From NCBI RefSeq assembly GCF_023544665.1, contig NZ_JAMJFL010000041.1, positions 1-44,998 of the forward strand: a stretch of 44,998 nucleotides of DNA. Direction: 5' to 3'. A program made the position numbers and the translations under genes. Below the pieces are notes generated by a model, which searched no databases, had not been told where the DNA came from, and saw only the letters and a program-made list of their open reading frames with translations. The stretch is from Streptomyces sp. YS415 (GTDB lineage: Bacteria > Actinomycetota > Actinomycetes > Streptomycetales > Streptomycetaceae). Every line of letters begins with the position of its first letter. The stretch's first letter is position 1. Positions 16,077-24,654 of the stretch are shown one piece after another.

Positions 16077-17701
16077 CGGACGCCGCCTCCAACGGTCTGG
16101 ATCTGCCGGATCTCGATGCGGTCGTCGCCCTTGCCGAAGACGGCGACGGGCGTGGAGTGCTCCATGGCCGCCTTCACGTTGGGCAGGTCGGCCGCGTCGC
16201 GCCGTACGGTCGGGGAGGCGACGACGTAGTCGATGTCGCGCCAGCCGCGGGGCATGGTCTTGGTGACGGCGGGGTCGAGGTCGGCCTTGTAGAACCAGAT
16301 GACGCCGTTGCCGGGCCGGTACCCGGCGTGCACCAGGTCCAGCCAGAGCGCGTCGTCGACCAGGACGCGGGTGTCCTTGGGGTTCTCCACCTCGGTGCTG
16401 AGCCACTTCGAGGCGGCCCGGTAGGGGGCGTTGGCGTCGGCGGTGACGGCGGTGCGGCCGCCGTCGTACCAGCGGGGGACGACATAGGCGCCCGCGCCGA
16501 TGGCGAGGACGGCGGCCAGGGTGTACCGGCCCGCGCGGGGCAGCCGTCCCTTGCGCAGGACGGCGTGGGCGACCGACGCGGTGCCGCCGGCGAGGACGAG
16601 GGCGAGGAACGGCAGCGCCTGGATGATGTACATCGCGGGCAGGTAGCCGCTCGGGCGCATCGCGACCAGGGCGAGGATCGCCACGGCGGCGCAGGGCCCG
16701 GCGAGCGCGCGGGCGGTGACCGACCAGCGCCAGGTGGCGAGCAGCAGGAGAGCGCCCGCGAGGCCGCCGAGGGGCAGGACCCGGTCGTAGTAGAGCCACG
16801 ACTGCAGCACGCCGTGGGAGCCGGAGCCCTCATCGAGGATGAAGCCGGAACCGGGCCTGGTCATCTGGTACTTGACGCCGTCCCACAGCGAGACGTGCCC
16901 GGCGCCGGGGAACAGCTCGCCCTTGAGCAGGGCGAACAGGGGGTACGACAGACCGATCAGGACGCACGCGGTGATCGCGCCGGTCACCGCGAACTTGCGG
17001 GTGTCGCGGTGGCTGTGCCGCCACATGGTGACGAGGATCGCCGGGAGGACGAACAGCATCGTCTCCTTGGTCAGCACCGCGGTGGCGGCGGCGATGCCCG
17101 CGCCGAAGTGGTGCCACAGGTGCCGGCTCGGCGACGCGGCGAGGGTGAACGCCAGCAGCGTCCACATCACGGCGAGGTTGTCCAGGAAGATCTCGCGCTG
17201 GAGGATCACCGAGAGCGGCGAGAGACCGAACAGGACCATGCCGAGTCCGGCGGCCCAGCGCGGCAGCGACAGCCGCCGCCCGAGCACGTACACCAGGACC
17301 GCGCTGATCCCGCTGACGACCAGCATGGCCGCGCGCATCGAGCCGACGGTCATCGAGTCGGGGCTGATCAGCGAGGGTATCCAGGTCAGCGCGGCGATCT
17401 GGATCCAGCCGAACGGCGGGTGGTCGTACCAGTACGTGTAGTGGGCGAGCCCTTTGCCCTCCTGGACCGCCCAGGCCTGGGCGAGGTAGGTGCCCTCGTC
17501 GTCGCTGAGGGTCGGGTAGTCGGCGATGTTCCAGCCCTGCACGACGAGGATCGCCGCGAGCAGCACGACGCACAGGACGAGGTCGGGTCGAGAGGTACGC
17601 AGCTCCTTCGGCGGGGTCGTTCGATCCGTCGAACGGATTTCCGGCGCAGGCTGCCGCTGCGCGGGGACCTCGGTGGTCACCGCGGGAAGGGTGGAGGTCA
17701 C
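16073..17701 (-). CDS. GT39/ArnT-like polytopic membrane glycosyltransferase (542 aa)
   Basis: The protein has roughly 10-12 membrane segments and the PMT/ArnT features: the first-loop acidic pair in PTLSDDEGTYLAQAWA, the YDHPPFGW block and LQREIFLDNLAVMW. Such enzymes use a polyprenyl-phosphate sugar outside the membrane to modify a protein, lipid or glycan. A soluble C-terminal extracytoplasmic part (about residues 430-540) follows the last membrane segment. The GTG start at 17701 overlaps the upstream stop (GTGA), and the stop overlaps the GT2-GtrA start. The coupling argues that the three enzymes work on one product. Confidence 0.87.
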   Translation of the reverse strand: MTSTLPAVTTEVPAQRQPAPEIRSTDRTTPPKELRTSRPDLVLCVVLLAAILVVQGWNIADYPTLSDDEGTYLAQAWAVQEGKGLAHYTYWYDHPPFGWIQIAALTWIPSLISPDSMTVGSMRAAMLVVSGISAVLVYVLGRRLSLPRWAAGLGMVLFGLSPLSVILQREIFLDNLAVMWTLLAFTLAASPSRHLWHHFGAGIAAATAVLTKETMLFVLPAILVTMWRHSHRDTRKFAVTGAITACVLIGLSYPLFALLKGELFPGAGHVSLWDGVKYQMTRPGSGFILDEGSGSHGVLQSWLYYDRVLPLGGLAGALLLLATWRWSVTARALAGPCAAVAILALVAMRPSGYLPAMYIIQALPFLALVLAGGTASVAHAVLRKGRLPRAGRYTLAAVLAIGAGAYVVPRWYDGGRTAVTADANAPYRAASKWLSTEVENPKDTRVLVDDALWLDLVHAGYRPGNGVIWFYKADLDPAVTKTMPRGWRDIDYVVASPTVRRDAADLPNVKAAMEHSTPVAVFGKGDDRIEIRQIQTVGGGVR

Positions 17702-18987
17702 GCAGGAACGTCCTCTCGGATCACTTCGGCCTGGTTGAGGTGTGCGCCGACATGGGTCGTCAACTCCCAGTCGTTACGGCCGCGTTGCTCGCGCCAGACG
17801 GCACGGATCGCGGCTCCGGCGAGCAGCACCTGGTAGAAGGGACCGCCGACGATGAGCTTGAGGTAGTGCACGAACCGGACGCGCAGCCCGTACTGCTTGC
17901 CGAAGTCGTGCAGTCCGACGACCTCGAAGACGAAGGTGACGAGCGCGGTGACGGCCGGCAGGAAGGTGATGAACGCGATGGACACCGGCACGTCGAGGAA
18001 GAGGGCGATGGCCACGTTGAGCGGGATGATCACGCCCGTGAAGGCCTGGAGGAACGGCGTGGTGAGGGTGTAGCGGGCCAGCAACCGCTGCCCGAAGGTG
18101 GGCAGTTGCTTCCAGTCCTTCTTCCGGTAGACCTGGAGGAAGCCCTGGTTCCAGCGGGTGCGCTGCTTGAGCAGCGACATCAGGCTGCCGGGCGTCTCCT
18201 CCTTGGTCACCATGTCGGAGTCGTAGGCGACGACGACCTTCTTGCCGATGCTGGACAGCCGCACCCCGAGGTCGCAGTCCTCGGCGAGGCAGTCGGGGTC
18301 CCAGCCGTCGGCCGCCCGGAGCACGTCCGTGCGGACGAAGACGGTGTTGCCGCCGAGCGGGATGAACCCCTTCTGCGCGTGCAGGTGCAGCCGGGAGCGG
18401 AACCAGAAGAAGTACTCCAGGCAGTTGCGCAGGCTGTACCAGCTGGAGTGGAAGTTGATCAGCTGCACCCCGCCCTGGACGACGTCGGCGCCGGTGGAGC
18501 GGAAGGCGTGGTCGACGTGGGCGAGGAGCTCCGGGTGGACCTGGTCCTCGGCGTCGAAGACCCCGACGACGTCGCCGCGGCAGTGCGGCAGCGCCGTGTT
18601 CATGGCCTTCGGCTTGTTCTTCTTCTCGTGGGTGTCGACGACCACCCGGACCCGTGGGTCGCGTGCGGCGGCCCGCTCGGCGACCTCCGTGGTCTCCGGG
18701 TCGTCGTGGCCGACGATGACGATGATCTCGAAGTCGGTGTGGCTCGACTCCAGCAGCCGCTGGATGGTGTGGTCGAGCACGGCCTGTTCATGACGGGCCG
18801 GCAGCAGCAGTGAGAACGACAGATGCTCGCCACCGTCCGGTCTGCTGAACCGGGTGGAGGCGAGCACCTCAGGCGTACGCCAGGCGTGCATCTGCCACCA
18901 CAAGGTGAACGCCGCCATCCAGAACAGGGCCAGCGAGACGACAGCGATGAAGACAGACGTGAGCAACAGATCCCCCCAGATCCCCAA
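17698..18987 (-). CDS. Processive family 2 glycosyltransferase, CslA/cellulose-synthase type (about 429 aa)
   Basis: An N-terminal membrane segment (residues 9-31) is followed by a GT-A domain with the hallmarks of processive polysaccharide synthases: LLPARHEQ, FDAED at 144-148, the AEDCDL block at 235-240 and the Q-x-x-RW motif QRTRW at 275-279. Several C-terminal membrane helices (about 320-400) would form the export channel. The product is likely a beta-linked polymer made at the cytoplasmic face and extruded. It is the first gene of the four-gene operon. The start is uncertain: TTG 18987 has its GGGGG too close, whereas in-frame TTG 18966 has GGGGGG at a proper 5-nt distance; both keep the anchor. 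Confidence 0.87.
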   Translation of the reverse strand: MGIWGDLLLTSVFIAVVSLALFWMAAFTLWWQMHAWRTPEVLASTRFSRPDGGEHLSFSLLLPARHEQAVLDHTIQRLLESSHTDFEIIVIVGHDDPETTEVAERAAARDPRVRVVVDTHEKKNKPKAMNTALPHCRGDVVGVFDAEDQVHPELLAHVDHAFRSTGADVVQGGVQLINFHSSWYSLRNCLEYFFWFRSRLHLHAQKGFIPLGGNTVFVRTDVLRAADGWDPDCLAEDCDLGVRLSSIGKKVVVAYDSDMVTKEETPGSLMSLLKQRTRWNQGFLQVYRKKDWKQLPTFGQRLLARYTLTTPFLQAFTGVIIPLNVAIALFLDVPVSIAFITFLPAVTALVTFVFEVVGLHDFGKQYGLRVRFVHYLKLIVGGPFYQVLLAGAAIRAVWREQRGRNDWELTTHVGAHLNQAEVIREDVPA

Positions 18988-18996
18988 ACCCCCTGT

Positions 18997-19022
18997 CGCG
19001 ACGGCCAGTCACAGCCGTCGCG
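18997..19022 (-). promoter_or_regulatory. Perfect 9-bp hairpin in the leader of the glycan operon
   Basis: CGCGACGGC (18997-19005) pairs with GCCGTCGCG (19014-19022) around an 8-nt loop, about 10 nt upstream of the first possible start codon of the operon. As RNA it could control access of ribosomes or early termination. No known riboswitch class is recognised. Confidence 0.5.
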
Positions 19023-19065
19023 TCACTGTGCAGAGATTAGGGGGGATGTGTGAAGCGCGGGAGCT

Positions 19066-19092
19066 GTTCCGATAAATAGCGTGTTTCGGAAC
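19066..19092. promoter_or_regulatory. Inverted repeat upstream of the glycan operon
   Basis: GTTCCG (19066-19071) and CGGAAC (19087-19092) flank 15 bp that include the AT-rich ATAAATAG, the most AT-rich patch in this intergenic region. It could be an operator over the -10 region of the minus-strand promoter. The promoter itself is not resolved. Confidence 0.35.
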
Positions 19093-19177
19093 GGGGCGGC
19101 GAAGAGCGGGATCTAACCGAACACACGCCCCATTTGGACAGCGCGGGGCAGCGCGGGACCGCCCCCGACCGTTGCTC

Positions 19178-21208
19178 TCAGCCGCTCAGCGCCTCGCGCA
19201 GCCGCTCCGGATCGGTCGTCGGGGCGTCACAGGTGAAATTACGGCAGACGTACGCCGCCGGTTCACCGCCGACCAGCGGCCGCCCCGCCAGCAGCGGCAG
19301 TTCGTCACTGTCCGGAGCGCCCACCGCGACCACGGCACCGGGCGCGGTGCCCAGCAGGGCCGTGCGGTGCAGGGTCCGGGTGGCCGGGTCGTCGAGCGAG
19401 GGCCCGACGACCGCGATCTCGCGGGGTCCGTCGAGCCGGGCCTCGGCGGCGGCGAGCCCCCAGCCGATGAACCGCGGCACCCGCGGCCCGAGCGCCTTCA
19501 CCACACCCAGCGCCCTCTCCGCGGCGCTGCGATGGGGCTCGGAACCGGTCTGGGCGGCATAGCTGAGCAGGGCGTTCGCGGCGGCGGACCAGCCGGAGGG
19601 GGCCGCGTTGTCGGTGGGGTCCTGCGGGCGGCGGATCAGCCGCTCGGCGTCCACGGCCGTGTCGAACAGGGCACCCGACTCCTCGTCGACGAACCGGGTC
19701 AGGACATGGTCGAGCAGGAACCCGGCGAACTCCAGCCACACCCCCTCACCGGTGACGGACGCGAGCGCCAGGAACCCCTCGGCGACGTCGGCGTAGTCCT
19801 CCAGCACGCCCGCATTCGCCCCGGCCTGCCCGTCCTTGCTGGTACGGGCGAGCTGCGCGTGCTCGTCCAGATGCAGGCGTACGAGGAGATCGGCGGCGCA
19901 CACCGCGGCCTCGACGAGGTCGGGGCGGTCGAAGTAGGCGCCGGTCTCGGCCAGCGCGGCGATGGCGAGCCCGTTCCAGGCGGCGACGACCTTGTCGTCC
20001 CGTCCGGGGGCGGGCCGCTCGGCACGCGCGGCGAGCAGGCGCGCGCGGACACCTGCGACCTTCTCGGCGTCGAACACCCCGTCCTGCTGCGGGAGTTGCA
20101 GGACGGACGCGCCCTCCTCGAAGGTGCCCTCCTCGGTGACCCCGAAGTAGCGGGCGGCCAGTTCGGCGTCCTCGCCCAGGACCTCGCGCAGCTGCTGCGG
20201 CGTCCAGACGTAGTAGGCACCCTCGACGTGCTTGCCGGTGCCGTCGTCGCTGTCGGCGTCCAGGGCGGAGGCGAACCCGCCCTCGGCGGTGCGCAGTTCG
20301 CCGACCATGAAGTCGGCGGTCTCCAGCGCCACCCGGCGGGCGAGGTCGGACCCGGTGGACCGCCACAGGTGGGCGTAGACCCGGCACAGCAGGGCGTTGT
20401 CGTACAGCATCTTCTCGAAGTGCGGCACGGTCCACTCCCGGTCCACGGAGTACCGGGAGAAGCCGCCGCCGAGCTGGTCGTAGATACCGCCCCGGGCCAT
20501 CCGCTCGCAGGTGTCGGCGGCCATCTGCAGGGCGCCCTCGGAGCCGGTGCGGGCGTGGTGGCGCAGCAGGAACTCCACCACCATGGACGGCGGGAACTTC
20601 GGCGCCCCCCCGAACCCGCCGCGCACCGGGTCGTACTCCCGGGTGAGCCCCAGCAGTGCCCCCGCGAGCTCCTCCTCGCCGGGCGCCCGGGAGTCGCCGT
20701 AGGAGATCTCCCGTCCGGCCAGATCGCGGACGATCTTCCCCGCGATCTCGTCGACCTCGTCCCGCCGGCCGGTCCAGGCCTGCTGGACACCCTCCAGGAC
20801 CTGCCGGAAGGAGGGCATGCCGTGGCGGGGGGCGGGCGGGAAGTAGGTGCCGAAGTAGAAGGGCTCGGCGTCGGGCGTGAGGAAGACGGTCATCGGCCAG
20901 CCGCCCTGGCCGGTGGCGGCCTGCACCGCCTCCATGTAGACGGCGTCCACGTCGGGGCGTTCCTCGCGGTCGACCTTGACGTTGACGAAGTGCTCGTTCA
21001 GGTACGCGGCCGTCACCTCGTCCTCGAAGGACTCGTGCGCCATGACATGGCACCAGTGGCAGCTGGAGTACCCGACGCTGAGCAGCACGGGTTTGCCGCT
21101 CCGGCGCGCCTCCTCGAACGCCTGGTCCGACCAGGGCCACCAGTCGACGGGGTTGTCGGCGTGCTGGAGCAGGTAGGGGGACGTCTCATGGGCCAGTCGG
21201 TTCGGCAT
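19178..21208 (-). CDS. DUF255 / thioredoxin-fold protein, YyaL-SPATA20 family (676 aa)
   Basis: The N-terminus begins with the family signature NRLAHETSPYLLQHADNPVDW and has a thioredoxin-like domain with Cys50-His-Trp-Cys53 (SVGYSSCHWCHVM), followed by FVNVKVDREERPDVD and GGWPMTVFLTP. Residues about 170-600 form the (alpha/alpha)6-barrel part (GGFGGAPKFPP, LGGGFSRYSVDREWTVPHFEKMLYDN). The C-terminal region contains a Cys pair in YVCRNFTC. Family members are soluble and widespread but their reaction is not established. I chose ATG 21208 because GGCAGGATGG lies upstream; the ATG at 21217 leaves no room for a ribosome-binding site. It is divergent from the STAND gene at 21347. Confidence 0.92.
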   Translation of the reverse strand: MPNRLAHETSPYLLQHADNPVDWWPWSDQAFEEARRSGKPVLLSVGYSSCHWCHVMAHESFEDEVTAAYLNEHFVNVKVDREERPDVDAVYMEAVQAATGQGGWPMTVFLTPDAEPFYFGTYFPPAPRHGMPSFRQVLEGVQQAWTGRRDEVDEIAGKIVRDLAGREISYGDSRAPGEEELAGALLGLTREYDPVRGGFGGAPKFPPSMVVEFLLRHHARTGSEGALQMAADTCERMARGGIYDQLGGGFSRYSVDREWTVPHFEKMLYDNALLCRVYAHLWRSTGSDLARRVALETADFMVGELRTAEGGFASALDADSDDGTGKHVEGAYYVWTPQQLREVLGEDAELAARYFGVTEEGTFEEGASVLQLPQQDGVFDAEKVAGVRARLLAARAERPAPGRDDKVVAAWNGLAIAALAETGAYFDRPDLVEAAVCAADLLVRLHLDEHAQLARTSKDGQAGANAGVLEDYADVAEGFLALASVTGEGVWLEFAGFLLDHVLTRFVDEESGALFDTAVDAERLIRRPQDPTDNAAPSGWSAAANALLSYAAQTGSEPHRSAAERALGVVKALGPRVPRFIGWGLAAAEARLDGPREIAVVGPSLDDPATRTLHRTALLGTAPGAVVAVGAPDSDELPLLAGRPLVGGEPAAYVCRNFTCDAPTTDPERLREALSG

Positions 21209-21346
21209 GGTGTCCATCCTGCCGCAGTACCCCGGGGACCGCCGGGCAGCACACCCCACAAGCCCGATCTTGCCGCCCTCTCCCCAGGGCGTCCCGTCCG
21301 CAGCACACTTGACCAAGAAAGTGTTGCCGCCGGAGGGGGACCTGAC

Positions 21347-24300
21347 ATGCGGGACAGCCATCGGACGGAGGCCGAGCGGCTGTTGGCTCGCGCCGTGGAG
21401 GAAGAGGTGCGGCGCTCGGGCGGACGCACCGACGGGGCGGTGCTGCTGTCCCGGGCGCGCGGCGCGCTGGACGCCATGGCGCAGCCGGCGGCCGAGGAGT
21501 ACTCGGCGTACGTCCGCGCCCTGGACGAGGCGGAGGCCGGCCGGCTCACCTTCGGCCAGCGCTACGCCCGCGAGGGCGGCGGCACCCCGCTGCTGGTGGC
21601 GGGCGTGGCGGGGGTCGCCGCCGTCCTCGCCGACCTGGCCCTCGGCACCGGTGCCGGGACCGCGGTGGGCGCGGGCGTGACCGTGGGGCTGGTGGGCGCC
21701 GCGGCGACGGTGGTGAAGGTGGCCGGGGTGCACCTGCCGGCCGCGCACCACCGGGCGGGGGCGGCCGGGCAGCCCGGCGGCGCCGAGCAGCTGCGGCTGC
21801 AGTGGCTGACCGCGCTGGAGGTACGCGGGATCCGGCCCTTCCTCGATCAGCAGCGGATGCTGAGCGCGTCGACGGGGCCCAAGCAGCAGGGCCCGCAGCT
21901 GCGCGGCACCGACAAGAGCGCGGCCGCCCGGGGGCGCAAGGTGCTGGAGCAGTCCTTCGGGCAACTCCCGGAGACGCGGGAGCCGTTTGCCGGTCGGCGC
22001 CAGGAGCTGGGGCGGATCCGGCAGTGGGTGCAGGCGGCCCGGGCGAGCACGGAGACCCGTCCGACGGTGGTCGTGCTGCACGGGACGCCCGGCAGTGGGC
22101 GTACGGCCCTGGCGGTGCGGGCGGCGCACGATCTGCGGGACCAGTTCCGCGGGGCGTGCGTGGTCGACCTGCGCGGCGACACGGCGGAGGAGCCGCCGCT
22201 GTCCACCCGGGACGCCCTGCTGCACCTGCTGAACCGGCTGGGCGCGCCGCGCGAGCAGCTGCTGTTCCGGGAGCGCTCCTCCCCCGACCAGCAGGTCAAG
22301 CGGCTGAGCGAGCTGTACCACCAGCATCTGACCGGGCTGCCGGTCACGGTCGTCCTGGACGACGCCTCCGACCCGGAGCAGGTGCGCACCCTGCTGCCCG
22401 AGCGCTCCGACAGCCTGGTCCTGGTGACCGCCCGCGACGCCCTCGACCTGCCCGGGGACCTGCCGGCGTGGGTGCATCACCTGCGCGTGGAGCCGTTGGC
22501 GGCAGCGGGCGCGGAGGAACTGCTGACGGCCGTGGCACAGGACACCACCGGCCCCTACGACGCCGACTCCTCCGACCGGATCAGGGAGTTGTGCGGCGGC
22601 CTGCCGCTGGCGCTGCGCATCGCGGGCTCCTCGCTGGGCCAGCGCTCCCCCCGCCGGCTCGCCACCGACCTCGCCGCCTACGGCCCCGTGGACCCGGTCG
22701 AGAGAGTGCTGTGGCTGCGCTACACCGACCAGCCGGAACCGGCCCGCCGCCTGCTGCGCCGGCTGGCGCTGGCCGGACGGGCCTCGCTGGGCGCGGCGGC
22801 GGCCGCCGCGCTGCTGGCGACGGACGAGCCGGAGGCCACCCGCCGGCTGACCGCCCTGTCCGAGGCGGGCCTGCTCGACCACGTCCGCGGCAACCGCTAC
22901 CGCCTGCACGACCTGATCCGCGCCTTCGCCCACGCCCGGCTCCTCGACGAGGAGGAACCGGCGGAACGCTCCGCCGCGCAGGAGCGGCTCATCGTCAACT
23001 ACGCCGACCTCGCCGACTCGGTGCTGCGCCTGGTCGACGGCAACGTGTCCACCCGCTCCGACCGGTTCAGCCCGCACGGCTTCACCTCCCTGGACGAGGC
23101 CCTGCACTGGCTGGACGACGAATCCAGCTTCATCACCTCGGCGCTGCGGCACGCGGACGGCGTCAACCAGGCGGCGGTCCTGGAACTGCTCGGCGCCCTG
23201 TGCGACTACTGCCTGCTGCGCGGCGACCTGTACCGCCTGGGCGAGATCAGCGAACTCGCCGAGGCGGTGGACCAGGGCCTGCTGCTGCGCTCGGTGCAGT
23301 GGCGTACGGGCATCGCCGCGCGGCAGGTCGGCGAACTGGACCGGGCCAGGACGACGCTGGCGTCGGTGGTGGACCTGTACATGGAGGCCCACCACGACGC
23401 GGGCGCGGCCCGCGCCCTGTGCTCCCTGGGCATCACCCTGCACCACCAGGGCCAGCTGACGGAGGCGGCGAAGAAGCTGCGCGAGGCGCTGGACCTGCAG
23501 GAGCCGCCGCAGCTGGCCACGGACCGGGCCTGGACGATGCACGCCCTGGCGGCGGTGCAGCGGGACCGGGCCCACCTGTCGGAGGCGCTGGACCTGCTGA
23601 ACCGCTCGCTGGAGCTGCACCGGGCGGGAGAGTCGGTGCACGGCGAGGCGTGGGCGCACTTCCAGCTCGGCCAGCTGGGCCTGCGCATGGGCGACGTCCC
23701 GCGCGCGGAGCGCGAACTGCGCACCGCGCTCGACCTGTACGGCCGTACCCGCGACGTGCGGGGCGAGGCGTGGGCGCTGACCCAGCTGGCCCGGGCCCGC
23801 CTGGTCGCCGGTGATCATTCCGCGGCGGTGGACGGCCTGCGCCAGGCGGCGTCCCGGCACCGCGACAACGAGGACGCGCGCGGCGAGGCGTGGTCGGTCT
23901 ACTACCTGGGCCAGGCCCTGGAGGAGACCGGCAACCTGGACCAGGCGGTCCGCGAACTGGAGCGCTCCCGCACGATGTTCTCCCGGATGCGGGACGTGTA
24001 CGGCCTGGCGTGCGCCCGCCACCACTCGGCGCGCGCGACCCGCGATCTGCGGGCGGTGCAGACCGGTTCCCTGCGCAACTCCGGCTTCGCCCGCCAGCTG
24101 CTGGTGGACGCCCGGGCCGACTTCCAGCGCATCGGCGTCGCCCACGGCGAGGCATGGACCTGCCTGGAGCTGGCGGTGGTGGACGCCGGCAACTCCCGTA
24201 CCCAGCAGGCGCTCGCGCTGTGCGACGAGGCGGTGGGCCTGTTCACCTCCTACGGCGACCGCCGGGGTGAGGACTGGGCCCGGTTCCTGCGCTGCACCCT

Positions 24301-24550
24301 GCTGCCCTACGCGGCGCCCGGCGGGGTGGAGGTCGGCACGGCGGTCGCCCAGGAGGAGCTGGCCCACCTGGCCCGGAACGGTCATCCGGTGCGCGACGAG
24401 AAGCTGGAGGAGTACGTCGACGCCTACCGGCTGCTGCTGGAGCGGGGCGTGAACCTGGAGGCGGGCTGGCAGGCCTGGCGCCTGGGCATGGTGCCGAGCC
24501 GGCACGCCCGGGAGGTCATGGGGGTGGCGGTGGCGACGGCGGGGCGGTGA
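21347..24550 (+). CDS. STAND NTPase: NB-ARC plus TPR, with N-terminal membrane hairpin (1067 aa)
   Basis: Residues 1-75 are charged and helical, and about 80-130 contain two hydrophobic stretches, probably a membrane hairpin. The NB-ARC module spans about 210-560: a P-loop HGTPGSGRTALA (245-256), Walker B VTVVLDDA (333-340), TAR near 361 and GLPLAL (418-423). The C-terminal about 450 residues are TPR repeats with a recurring GEAW signature. This is the AfsR/SARP-type architecture without the DNA-binding domain. The conserved Walker A Lys is replaced by Arg252. STAND proteins act as ligand-triggered switches that oligomerise; no dedicated effector domain is seen. ATG 21347 has GGAGGGGGA upstream. 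It is not in an operon with other genes. Confidence 0.9.
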   Translation: MRDSHRTEAERLLARAVEEEVRRSGGRTDGAVLLSRARGALDAMAQPAAEEYSAYVRALDEAEAGRLTFGQRYAREGGGTPLLVAGVAGVAAVLADLALGTGAGTAVGAGVTVGLVGAAATVVKVAGVHLPAAHHRAGAAGQPGGAEQLRLQWLTALEVRGIRPFLDQQRMLSASTGPKQQGPQLRGTDKSAAARGRKVLEQSFGQLPETREPFAGRRQELGRIRQWVQAARASTETRPTVVVLHGTPGSGRTALAVRAAHDLRDQFRGACVVDLRGDTAEEPPLSTRDALLHLLNRLGAPREQLLFRERSSPDQQVKRLSELYHQHLTGLPVTVVLDDASDPEQVRTLLPERSDSLVLVTARDALDLPGDLPAWVHHLRVEPLAAAGAEELLTAVAQDTTGPYDADSSDRIRELCGGLPLALRIAGSSLGQRSPRRLATDLAAYGPVDPVERVLWLRYTDQPEPARRLLRRLALAGRASLGAAAAAALLATDEPEATRRLTALSEAGLLDHVRGNRYRLHDLIRAFAHARLLDEEEPAERSAAQERLIVNYADLADSVLRLVDGNVSTRSDRFSPHGFTSLDEALHWLDDESSFITSALRHADGVNQAAVLELLGALCDYCLLRGDLYRLGEISELAEAVDQGLLLRSVQWRTGIAARQVGELDRARTTLASVVDLYMEAHHDAGAARALCSLGITLHHQGQLTEAAKKLREALDLQEPPQLATDRAWTMHALAAVQRDRAHLSEALDLLNRSLELHRAGESVHGEAWAHFQLGQLGLRMGDVPRAERELRTALDLYGRTRDVRGEAWALTQLARARLVAGDHSAAVDGLRQAASRHRDNEDARGEAWSVYYLGQALEETGNLDQAVRELERSRTMFSRMRDVYGLACARHHSARATRDLRAVQTGSLRNSGFARQLLVDARADFQRIGVAHGEAWTCLELAVVDAGNSRTQQALALCDEAVGLFTSYGDRRGEDWARFLRCTLLPYAAPGGVEVGTAVAQEELAHLARNGHPVRDEKLEEYVDAYRLLLERGVNLEAGWQAWRLGMVPSRHAREVMGVAVATAGR
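23642..23893 (+). repeat. 120-nt periodic TPR repeat (GEAW signature)
   Basis: The 12-mer GGCGAGGCGTGG starts at 23642, 23762 and 23882, exactly 120 nt (40 codons) apart, with a one-base variant at 24146. It encodes GEAW at the start of successive TPR units (SVHGEAWAHFQLGQ, DVRGEAWALTQLAR, DARGEAWSVYYLGQ, VAHGEAWTCLEL). The near-identity at DNA level suggests internal duplication. Confidence 0.7.
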
Positions 24551-24580
24551 TCAGCGGCACCCTGTCTCGCGGCCGGCCGG

Positions 24581-24617
24581 GCGCCCACTCCGGCCAAGCA
24601 ACGGCCGGAGTCGGCGC
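24581..24617. terminator. Bidirectional terminator hairpin
   Basis: Positions 24581-24595 pair with 24603-24617: 14 of 15 positions match (single C-C mismatch at 24586/24612), with a 7-nt loop. It lies between the convergent STAND gene (+) and small membrane protein gene (-), and is itself flanked by further GGCCGGCC inverted blocks. Confidence 0.65.
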
Positions 24618-24654
24618 ACCTGCTGCTGTCACCGGCCGGCCACGCGCGGTGAGG

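Noticed and set aside
21309..21314. TTGACC upstream of the STAND gene as a -35 box
   Set aside because: No -10-like hexamer occurs at 16-19 bp; the expected position is GGAGGG, the ribosome-binding site.
19178..24505. Very long open frames antisense to real genes, e.g. a minus-strand frame running through the STAND gene into the DUF255 gene, and minus-strand frames over the protease (41617-44958) and ABC pair (39322-41466)
   Set aside because: They follow from the G/C-rich third codon positions of the true genes, have low-complexity Arg/Gly/Val/Leu composition and show no family motifs.
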